Assembly: GCA_920105625.2 (NCBI GenBank)
Contig: OV050032.1
Coordinates: forward strand, 21,619,981 to 21,683,980
DNA: 64,000 nt
Reading direction: 5' to 3'
From: Clusia tigrina
Lineage: Eukaryota > Arthropoda > Insecta > Diptera > Clusiidae
A model generated the notes under the pieces. The model saw nothing but the letters and a program-made list of their open reading frames with translations. It ran no database searches and was not told where the DNA came from. The first letter of the stretch is position 1. Every line of letters starts with the position of its first letter. The translations under genes and the position numbers were made by a program. Positions 1-18,880 of this stretch are shown here, piece by piece.

Positions 1-8835
<8,835 letters not shown>

Positions 8836-9431
8836 ATATAGGATATTATTATTATACCATAATTAATTATGTATGTTTGCAAGGGTTTGGGGGAATGAGT
8901 ACCAGCAAAAGAGGCCTTCAACTCGAAGAGAAAAAGATTAAGAAAGAAGCATTTTTCAGACCATGCCCGAGGCAGGACTCGAACTAAGGCCTTCGACTCG
9001 AAGAGAAAAAGATTTAGAAGGAAGCATTTTTCAGACCATGCCCGAGGCAGGACTCGAACTAAGGCCTTCGACTCGAAGAGAAAAAGATTTAGAAGGAAGC
9101 ATTTTTCAGACCATGCCCGAGGCAGGACTCGAACTAAGGCCTTCGACTCGAAGAGAAAAAGATTAGAAAGAAGCATTTGTCAGACCATGCCCGAGGCAGG
9201 ACTCGAACTAAGGCCTTCGAATCGAAGAGAAAAATATTTAGAAAGAAGCATTTGTCAGACCATGTCAGGCAGGACTCGAACTAAGGCCTTCGACTGGAAG
9301 AGAAAAAGATTTAGAAAGAAGTATTTGTCAGACCATGCCCGAGGCCGGACTCGAACACACACGACCCTCCGAATGTGAGGCTAGCATGCTTACCAAGAGA
9401 CCACGGAGGCCGGATAGATATATAGGATATT
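8836..9431 (-). mobile_element. tRNA-related SINE with internal 75-bp expansion
   Basis: Minus-oriented copy of the window's SINE family. In plus-strand order it has a TTATTATTATA tail, the palindromic CATAATTAATTATG motif, a body, and a tRNA-like head ending near 9413. The segment from the B box into the body is repeated about six times at 73-75 bp spacing; CCATG landmarks are at 8961, 9036, 9111, 9185, 9260 and 9333. Each unit keeps GACTCGAAC or a close form, the reverse complement of a B-box-like GTTCGAGTC. A 12-bp direct repeat, ATATAGGATATT, flanks it at 8836-8847 and 9420-9431 and is the likely target-site duplication. The frames through it that read MPEAGLELRPSTRREKD are repeat artefacts. 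Confidence 0.88.
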
Positions 9432-9481
9432 TGTATGTTTATAGTATTTATACACAATGCTTCTATATTTATTTGTGCATT

Positions 9482-9602
9482 GCCAGCTTCCATGGCCTAG
9501 TCACGCTGGTCTCACAGTTGTGTGGTCGCGGGTTCGACACGGTCACAAAATACTTCTGATTGTGAGTCTAGCATGCTTACGACTAGACCCCGGAGGGCGG
9601 CT
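9482..9602. mobile_element. Two SINE heads fused head-to-head
   Basis: A plus-oriented tRNA-like SINE head (GCCAGCTTCCATGGCCTAG, with B-box GGTTCGACAC at 9531-9540) runs to about 9558. It is followed at once by a minus-oriented head (GTGAGTCTAGCATGCTTAC through GGAGGGCGGC, ending 9602). Both bodies and tails are missing. The arrangement is an inverted composite, not a single insertion. Confidence 0.75.
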
Positions 9603-11761
9603 GTTGGGAAAGTAGAATGCTGATCTCTGCATCGTTTGTATGGGAGACGAATAAACCGATAATAAACACAGTTGAAGCCGAAGTGTTTGGGGCAAACTCG
9701 TAGTGGAATTAGGAGTACCTTGCTTTGCGGTACAGTTTGGCCTGGACTCAATAATTTTTGACTTCAGTCGTCGCTGTAAGGAAAGCCCCACACACTCATT
9801 CAAATGACTTATACTTTTTTGACAGTGAGGAGATCGCAGATCGCAGGATGAGCGAGAATCCTGGGTACAGTAATTTCACTAGGCAGGTTGCTCATGCTGC
9901 GGCTAGTGATGTGCACATAGGACCAATGTATTTCTATTACTGGTTGGTTGGTATTTGCGTGTATTTTCAAGCGATTGCTTGTTTCTCTTTGATATATCTT
10001 CATTCGATTTGAATTTATGCACGCGTCTAAGTTCAATTGTTGGATGACAATTTGGTTGTTATTGTCGTTGTTGTTACTTTATCGTTGCTGTTGCTATTAT
10101 ATTTGCTATAAATCAAGAAAAGGTGATTTTTGTGTTGATTGTTCCCAATGAAGAGCAAAAAAGAGGTGAGCAATACATTCGCATAAACTAATCTTGTCGA
10201 AAATGTGTCAAAATTGAATTCAATATATTCGGACCAGTATACATACAGTCATTGTTGAGCTGAAGTGGTTGATTTTGGTGTTATCGTCGTCATCGTGGCT
10301 ATGGCTGTGGCTGTAATTGTGGATGTTGTCGGCAGCCTGTTATTTGTCGCATCATTTTAATGTGATTTGTTAACATTCCGCTTTAATTAACTCCTAATTA
10401 AACAATTGTTTTACTTGTCAGCATTCAGCCTTTTCTTATGTGCACATTTCAGTTCGCTGTCGGGCCGCAGGTCTGCTGTTACACCGCCACACCAGACACC
10501 AGAGTGGTTGTTTGGGTGTGCTTCCAAATGCGGCAACTCATATTTCATTCAATTCACTTTACAATGTGCCTCATGTGCGTCACTCGAGAAGTTTTTTCAT
10601 TTTGATTCTGACTCTGATTCTGATGCTGATTCTGATTCTGATTTGGCATTGCAGAAGAACTGAACGAATCAAGCAGTGCATGTAAAATCAGATCAAATAA
10701 ATTCAAACACAACAAAAGCAAAGGAGTTTTTCTTTATGGCGAGTGTCAACTGGAAAGTATTTATTAGCACTTCACGCCGAGCAGTGACGCGCTGGGTGCA
10801 GCAATGATGAATACGTGTGCAAACGATTTTCGTTGTCTTGCGAGTACGTGTGCCAAGTGGGCTGCTACAAGGCCTGCCAAGCACTCCTTCCCGTTGCTTC
10901 CTTGTGGCATGCGAATTCTTTCGTTGCAATAAGGAGGAGCGTTCGACTGGCATCGTGATGGAAGGCTTTCAGTGACAATGTCGTTAAGTCTTCATAAATA
11001 ACTTCAAGCGCTGCGCTTGCGACAGAGGCCATAAAGAATATTTGGGACGGCGCGAAGTGCTCTTGTATGTAAATGCTTCTAGGTTACGATTTGGGTGCAG
11101 CGTCGCCGACGGCGTCGAAAGAGGTTAACTCAGACTTGGAAGAGTTCAATGAAGGCTCAGTGTTTTCGATCACTTGAGGAAGTTCAATTGTGCTGCAGGA
11201 GTATATGAAGGGGCGGACTTTTGCTCGATAAGATCCTCCAAAAAGTAATTTGGCAGATGAGTATTTCTTTTGATGTGCACATACTGGGTGCAAAACAGGT
11301 GCAAATTAGGGCCCAAGTGCTGATTTTATACCCGCATATACATATATACAACAGTTTTGTGCTTCCAACAGTTTTGTTATACGAGTGTTTGTGTAGCCTG
11401 TGTAGATGTGTGTCTGTGTGTGTGTGAGGTGCTCATTAATATTGCTCATAATTTGATTGCCCCATCGTTTGTGTGCTTATTCTGAGCTCTCTGCAGAGCC
11501 GATTAATTTTTAAACATGAACTTTTCAATTATAGCGCATGATTTCGCAAGAACTCCAAAGTAAATATAGGAAGTCAAAATAATTTTTAATGAGCAAATCA
11601 TATCAGCAGCGCAATCAATTGCTGCAACGCTTGATTATTTTTTGAAGGCAATAATTGTGTGCAAAGACGGGCGAGGCAGGGCAACTATTTCGCAATTGCG
11701 TGCCTAGCACAAATTTTGTAAATACCCAACTCATAATTCCACATTATACACAGACGCATAC
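9603..11761. other. Non-coding with a hexanucleotide repeat
   Basis: No supported gene. At 10601-10643 there is a TCTGAT/TCTGAC hexanucleotide tract, which reads as Asp-Ser repeats in one frame. The surrounding frames are not recognisable proteins. Confidence 0.5.
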
Positions 11762-11785
11762 TCACACACACACACACACACACAA

Positions 11786-11818
<33 letters not shown>
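11762..11818. repeat. (CA)n microsatellite
   Basis: 57 bp of CA dinucleotide with a single ATC interruption. Similar CA tracts occur at 23173-23199, 40466-40488 and 40656-40684. Confidence 0.95.
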
Positions 11819-11819
<1 letters not shown>

Positions 11820-11952
11820 CAAACGCACACAAACAAACGCCAGCAGCCTAAATTCGTTACTTCATTCTTTGGCTGATTAATTCCCGTGTGCTGAGTGGAT
11901 GAGTAGTTCAAATGAAAGGATGCTGTATGGATAGGGTGGTGTATTGTGCATT

Positions 11953-12166
11953 CTACTCGTATTATTGTTATTATTATGTCTTAAACCATAATTAATTATG
12001 AGTGCAAGGTGTTGGGGGAATGAGTACTAGCTACAGAGGCCTTTGACTCTAAGAGAAAGAAGCATTTTTGAGATCAAGTCGTGGTAGGAGATTTGAATTT
12101 GCGACCCTCGGGCTGTGAGTCTAGCATGCTTACCACTTGACCACAGAGGGCGGCCTACTCGTATTA
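11953..12166 (-). mobile_element. Full-length tRNA-related SINE with 12-bp TSD
   Basis: Best intact copy of the family. The element body is about 11965-12154, flanked by the perfect direct repeat CTACTCGTATTA at 11953-11964 and 12155-12166. On the minus strand it begins GCCGCCCTCTGTGGTCAAG (A-box region), has an anticodon-loop-like CTCACAG and a B-box-like stretch, then a body containing GCTTCTTTCTCTTAGAG, and ends with CATAATTAATTATG and an AATAATAATAA tail. The target duplication implies LINE-machinery retrotransposition. No ORF is expected. Confidence 0.9.
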
Positions 12167-15100
12167 ATAACTTCATAGTTTAGCAGTAAATTACTCCATA
12201 TCGGATCACACTCGTAGTAGCATAACATTTCCTGGTATAGACCAACACCAAAGTACTTACGATTCACCCGAAGAGCTGTCTACGGTTGTCACTTATTGTT
12301 AGTTGAACTCTCGAGTAGAGTTGAACTCTCGAACATGTCTCACCAGAAGTTCGACTTCAAATTTGCTGCTTGTCTTTTGTTTTGGTGCTGCTTTTTCGTT
12401 TTTGTTGTCTGATTAAAAAATTATTTCGCTGCTGTTTAAAGTTCATTAATGATTTATTGATTTATGCATATATTCGAATATATTTTAACTGATTGATATG
12501 CTTGTAATTTGCACGCTGCGATCTTATGCAACACTCTCTCTCCGCAGCGCTCTTTTGATTGTCTTCCAATTATGCTTTAAAACTGACGGTACACGAAATG
12601 TTACGCTTTGTACCAGTTTTGCGTTGCATCATCCCAAATGAATGCAATTCAAATAGGAGCATGTTTCAAGCGTAAAACGCCATGCAAATCAAAACACTCT
12701 TCAATTAAACCAACAAACTAATCAACTTCTTTTAGTAGGAGATTGACTAGAGTTATCTTTCACAAAGAGTATGCTGACGATTGTGCAAATGGATCTGGAT
12801 CTCTGGGTCTCTTATGAATAAGTGTGGTTCTTGAAAACACCGTTAGCTTATGATGTGATTTATCAAAAAAGCCCATGAATATCAATCACAATCTGCACAA
12901 AGTATCTATCAAGCCACGTATATGAGTATAAGCTCCAGTTTATTCCTATTACTTTCAATATTGAATCAATCACATGTCACTTAAACACAGCCATTTAAAG
13001 TTCAACCGAAATATGCAAACAAATCCACGCCAATTACCGAAACCCCACAACGTTGGTTGGTCCAGCGGGAGTATGATTGATACTTGTATCTACCTCTGGT
13101 TTTCATACTGTGCCGGAGTCGCAGTGACTGGTAAATTCAACAATAGAATTAGGCCGGAAACGCAGTTCGTAGTTGTATGGTCCACAATTTTATGTGTAGA
13201 TTTTTCAATAAATAAATTTTGAAATAATAATGTGAGACAAGCAGAATTGACTAGTGTTCGTGGTACATTGTCGTAGACGCCTAAACCGAACTGGGGAATT
13301 AAAGAATCTGAACGCCCCTTCAATCGAAAATCCGACCAGCACATTCTGTTCAGTTCGGTTTGCATAAGCATCGACGATGCCAGCAATGAAGAGGAAAGAA
13401 CGATTCTTACGAGCATTCCTAATGTGAGCTGTGCGGATTCGTAGTGCATTCTCCCCTTCAGGTAATGAGTAATGCTTACGGATATTTATGTGCATTCAAC
13501 GAGGCTACTTCGCAGCGCGTATGATTCATACGCAATGTGCTTCCAAAGTGTTGACTGCATCGTCATTTTAGTACTGTGTTTATTGCTTGTAAGTGCAGAA
13601 GTAGGCTTTATTCTGAACTGCTTATCTAATGCTCTTAGAACATGCCCTCCTGCACATGACCTACCTCTACGTACTTGGCCGCTTACACTCATAACACACC
13701 GTGTATTTTGAATCGTTATTTCTTCAGCTCTTTGGCTTTGTTTCACTTAAGTTTTCGTTTATGATATCATACGTCTGTGTATCGTATAAACGAGTAGATT
13801 GTGATCTGTTGCAATTAATTTGCATGTGGATTTATATCGCTTGAAGAGCTGGCTGTGCTGGCGTCGTAAAACAAGTATCTGCGAGTACGAGTGTTGCATT
13901 CAATCTAAGCTGACGATCTCTTCGTTTGGGCGTAAAGTGCCTGTGTGGTTTTATCGGTCAATGAGAGCGACAAGTAATGTCCTGACATCTCATGGTACAG
14001 TGGACATCAATGCCTGAGTGCTTGGAGGCCTTCTTCTTCGGTGGTTCTCCGGCTTACCCCACTTCTATTCTATTCTGATGTCTTGGCATGATGTGAGACT
14101 GCCCCACACAATGACTCGAATGGGCTGGGCTCACTCTAAGCTTTCCATAAGTCATCATCAGTTCAGGGTAAATCTGTTTCACGGCAGCTTTACGAGACGC
14201 GAAAAGTAGCTGCCAATAAAGCGCCAGCAATGGTCGCACAAGCTCGTACATATTTTCCGCTCATTAGTGCCAAATGCGCCAAGCGTCAGTGAACGATTAT
14301 GCGTCCCTTTGTGCTGCCAGTGCAGCGTGAATGCAATCAGTTACGCATTAATGCGGAAATGCCGCAACGCCTGCTTTCCATGGCGATTATGCGGATGGGA
14401 TGATGGCAGATATCCCATGATTTATGGCCACTTGCAGCAAATGTTGCAGCCACCAATGTTACGAGTACTCTATTAACGGTTGACCGCCCGTAAACGAACA
14501 CTTAATACAATTCACTAATTAGGTTTGTGAGCGAATCTGTGGGAAGAAGCCGCCGGCTCGAAGAAGAGAAACAAAAGCAGGTTCGAAACCATTACTACAC
14601 AACTGCAAGACTGGAGTACCACAGACGCCAAAAAGCAGCCGGTCAAATGTTGGCAGTGTAACTCTGGCAAAACTCGGAACTGATCTCAATTAAATCCCAT
14701 TCAGTGGTACGAGTAGTTTTGTTTGTCTTAAGGACGATACGTATATTTGGTGTAGGCATCGTCGGCAATGGTTTTTGACCTTGCATTGAAAATTGTTAAT
14801 TTCAACTGCTTAAATTTGGTTAAATTTTTTGATTGAATAGTTCGGATCCGGAGTGTCCCTGAAAGCAGGCACGATTAGTAACGCTTCCAATTGTGTGCGT
14901 CTTTAGTGCTATTTAATTTACGAGTATTTTATAGGCTTAAATTGGTGACTGGTCTCTTTGTCATATGCGTAAAACAAGCATTGAATTGGTTTCGAAAATA
15001 GACAATACAAGAAATACTCGTAAATAAATACAAAATCAAAGCAAAAATTTACGCATGTTCTTATCACAGCGTTTTAATCGCCTTAAGTTCGGGTTTCCGC

Positions 15101-15344
15101 AACGCCAGTCAAACATGTCAAAAGGCACACAAAGCAAGCGTTGACACACGTCTTTGTTGACTTGCGGCTGAGTGCACAGTAAGCGCAGCAAGTGTTCAAT
15201 TTGCTGGCCACCTTGCCTCGTTGAGTGCTTTGAGGTGCCACTTGGGCAAGTCTCACCGACGCTTTCCTTTTTCTGTATTTCAGCTGTTTTACCAAAACTA
15301 TTACGATAAATTAAGACTACGTTGGAAATAGTGCGTGGGGCTTT
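12167..15344. other. Non-coding, no feature seen
   Basis: No coding exon, transposon or tandem repeat that I can support. Open frames up to 119 codons on either strand lack recognisable domains. Five of the 34 TACGAGTA sites are here. Confidence 0.5.
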
Positions 15345-16330
15345 GAACTCTCTCTGTGTCCGTAGATTTAGGTTGTTATATACCGCAAAACGAAAGAAGT
15401 CTCATCAATTGATCTTCTGTCAGGTTCATTTCCGACAGGAATTCATGTATTTTGGAGGCATCAAGTTGAGGGATTTTGTTCATATCTAAGATATATTCTC
15501 CAAAACATTTTCGTCTTTTGTGCGCCAAAGTTCCGCAGTCTGTGATCAGATGCAGTGAGGTTTCGTCACTTTTTCCACAGAATATGCAGATGGCTTCTGA
15601 AGATATATCCAACTTATTCATGTGATAGTTGAGTCTAGAGTATCCGCTTAAAACGCTTGTGCTGATTCTTAATTCACTCCGAGTCATGTTAACCCTGGAA
15701 GGTCATCGTTATTTTTCTAACGCAAAGATCATCATTAAACAGCGTCGTCGAAACGGCGAACGATGACCTTCCAGGGTTAATCAACTCTTTAGCTCTTTTA
15801 GAATTAAACTCCCCCAGAAGAGCTTTGGACTGTCTTAATCCCGGGAGATTTCAGGTTTAACTTTTTTTTTGCATCTGTGCACTTCTTCAGCAGACCTCCT
15901 TTGGTTCAATGATAGTTCACAGAAGTGAAAGGTTCAGGGTCGTTGAACTGAGAGGCCGCGGTCTTCCTTGCTAAGCTATAAGCCTTCTAATTTTCCTTTA
16001 CTCCAATGTGGCCTGGTACCCACAGTACAGAAAGCATGTGGATACTGCTTAGGGAGTTCAGTTTCCCAACACAGTCCCATACAAGTTTAGACACATCAAG
16101 AGTGAGCTCAAACTTTTGAGTACTGCTTGACTATCGGATAGTATCACGATGTTATTCCCCGATACTTCCTGTCAATATTGAACTGGGCACATCCTTCAAT
16201 AGCGTGAATCTCCACTTGAAAAATTTCTGGGGAATAACCAATTGGTTCCCCGTACTTCCTGTCAATGTGTCAAGTAGTTGATTCGAGACCCAAATACTCC
16301 TGCTCAGTTGCGTCCACAGTCTTAGACTCT
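15345..16330 (-). pseudogene. Jockey-clade LINE fragment (RNase H and zinc knuckle end), copy A1
   Basis: Minus-strand 3' part of a non-LTR retrotransposon. From about 16330 downward a broken frame reads RNase H features: IVILSDSQA, then VLWVPGH (motif WVPGH). The frame at 15687-15376 holds a zf-RVT-like block, CIFCGKSDETSLHLITDCG, and a C-terminal tail. The RNase H part has several stops and frameshifts, so it is dead. A MITE splits it at 15689-15780. Its sister copy is at 33112-33780. A full element would also have the reverse transcriptase and endonuclease, which are absent. Confidence 0.88.
15689..15780. mobile_element. piggyBac-type MITE, 84 bp plus TTAA duplication
   Basis: The core is 15693-15776, bounded by TTAA at 15689-15692 and 15777-15780. 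It has perfect 18-bp terminal inverted repeats, CCCTGGAAGGTCATCGTT and its complement. TTAA target duplication and CCC termini are hallmarks of the piggyBac superfamily. It interrupts a LINE. The sister LINE copy reads straight through the same place (33481-33508) with matching length once the 84 bp and one TTAA are removed. It has no coding capacity, so it would need a transposase from elsewhere. Confidence 0.88.
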
Positions 16331-18672
16331 GTGCCCGTATATTATATTAATTGGGAACAATTTTAAATATGTGCAACCATGCAGAGTCCTTCATTGGCTT
16401 ATGTGGATTTCCCTTGATAGAAGACTTCATTAAAATTATTTTGATTTAATATGTCACTGTCGAAATGGTGAATTCTACATCAAGGTATTGCATGGAAAGA
16501 TGTTCGGATGTATCCTGGCCTTGGAATTGATAGATCAATTATATTGGTTAATCTTTTTTCATTGTTTTTGTTTAATTCCACACAATTTTCGCACTAAAAT
16601 GAAAGTTGCCAATGCTACATCAGTATTATAAACTCAATGGGGATTATCCAAATCCATGCTTCTGTTAATCTTGCCCACTATCCTAGCTTAACAATTATGT
16701 ATTTATACTCATCTACACATAGAAATTTTTCAAAAAATATTCACAAACGAAATGTTGAGAGTACACAATTATTATTCAAAGAGAGGAGCATACGAGTATA
16801 ATAAAAGTAAAATACTACAAAAAAGCCACAACACGCTCTCATTGCGAATTCCCCTGTGAACGAAACACATAACTCAGTCCAGTCACGCTCGAGGCTGCCA
16901 GCTGCCACTCTGCTTTCAACCTAAGAGTATTGGGCTGTTGTTGTTGTTATTGTTGCTGTCGTTTCTGTAAGGCTATGCGACAGGTTTCTGTGATTTCTTC
17001 TGCGTAGATCAGGAATTGTGTTTCAACTTTAGTGCGCTACGCATTTCGACACTCGAGTGCGTGCGTCTGCGGCTCAGTGTCAAGAGTGCTCATTAATTAT
17101 ATGCTTAATTCACAGCACAACACAACAGGCTCAGGAGAGGTAGACAGGCGTTCATAATTCGGTAGGGCACTCGTCATTAAACCAATTTCAATTGACACCG
17201 TCTGCACAACCCACGCAATGTTGTTGCACGCAGCAGGCGGTCATGACGCCATGAGAAGGCTCATAAAGCCTACAGTCATGTGTGCTGTTCGCTGTTGGCT
17301 CTTGACTGCTCATTGTTTATGTTTTCTATTGTTTTGTTTTGGCCACTTACGCATGCGCGACGGCCTCAAGGAATTGCAAAGCCCGCACACAGCAACAGCA
17401 CGTGCAGATTGTAACTAAAAACTTTAATTTGAGCGCTTTTGTGCAAATGTTGTAAGAAGTCGGACCACTATTTTGGCATCGAAAAACCTGCTGAATACGT
17501 CAGCTCCATAATGTGTAATTGAGCATCTAACGATGACATGACATGTGTAGCAACGTGCTTTTGCGGTGTCCGCTTTTTGCGAGTAGTTGTGCATTTTAAT
17601 GACAGCTGTTCTCTGCTGACATCATCACCACCACCACCATCATGATTATCAGCTTGCAAATTCATTTGCATCTTCATTAAATTCCAATGCTAACAATTCT
17701 ATAAACCAACAATAAATAAAGCATTTAAGCTGCCAATAAAAACCACAACAAAAAATGTTACCACAAACCATAAAGCAAACATTTCCTCCCATTCGAGACG
17801 TGTATCCAGCAAACTCTGCGGCGGCATTGCAACAACTACGCCAATTATGCATGCACGATATTTACCTAGTCACATATTCGTACACACCTATGCTTACATG
17901 CAAGCATTCGTATGTGGAAAAAAGCCAGCACATGCAGGCCCGCTAGAGACAGAGACCCCCTACACTTTGATACTCGTCGCATACCAGGTGGATCTATTTG
18001 CTTCGATTTTCCACCCTCTTGTTCAGAGCTGCAACAGAATGCATTCATCTCGAGCTGCGCACATGAAACTCCTTCTGTTTGCTTCGACTTTGTTTGACGC
18101 ATCATTTTGGAGCATTTAATTCACCACGCCTTATGACATCAGTGTTTGGTAATTGATGGCATTGCAGTCAGTTCTGAGTTTAGAGTGAAGCTGCAGTCAT
18201 GAATTCAAAGTTGGATGCTGGTCTCGAATTCCTTGTTAAGCTCTGTCAGTGAGTCCCACAATTCGCAGCCAATTGAAGTCACTTAAAGTCACTAAATTCA
18301 ATGGAAGGCCATTACAGTGATTTCGCGCAATGAGAAATTTTGAAAAGTACTCACACCTGCATACAATCAGATAAAATACAACTGCGTGCATGTAGGAATG
18401 CAAATTGTGTTAGCTTCAAGGAATGCTCCTAACGACTCTGAATTGGTTCAAGTAAATTAGAAGAGTTGGTTACGATTGCCTTCAAGTAACTTTAAAGACT
18501 TCGGTGCCTTCACATTAGTTCAAACCTTAGGATTTACTTAAATCTCTATAGTCTTTCTAGGACTTTATATCACTTACAGCCCTTAAAATGCCTTCAGGAC
18601 TCAGTCTCTAATAGATCAATTGTCTCAATCATTACCGGAGTGTTATCACAATGGAGGCATTCAACGATACTG
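16331..18672. other. Non-coding, no feature seen
   Basis: No supported exon or transposon. Contains short CAA/TTG-rich stretches typical of fly intergenic DNA. Confidence 0.5.
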
Positions 18673-18880
18673 ACTACTACCAGAGAACACAGAGAAAAGA
18701 AACTTAAACGTGAAACGGCAAAGCAGCGAGATAAAGCAGACGGATGTTGTACACGAATCCACTGAAAATCGTGGTGAATCCACTCAGAATCGTGGTGAAT
18801 CCACTCAAAATCGTGGTGTGTTCGCTACGGACGCTGGCAGCAAAAAAGACTTTCCTTTCTCTGTGTTCTCTGCTACTACT
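18673..18880. repeat. Inverted-repeat element with a 21-bp tandem repeat inside
   Basis: Arms at 18673-18702 and 18851-18880 are inverted repeats matching at 26 of 30 positions, with a perfect 17-bp core CAGAGAACACAGAGAAA. Between them GAATCCACTCAAAATCGTGGT recurs three times at 21-bp spacing. The plus frame at 18710-18943 reads ESTENRG, ESTQNRG, ESTQNRG, and the CAG/CAA difference between the last two copies is synonymous. It could be a MITE or a remnant of a repeat-bearing exon. No target duplication was identified. Confidence 0.6.
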
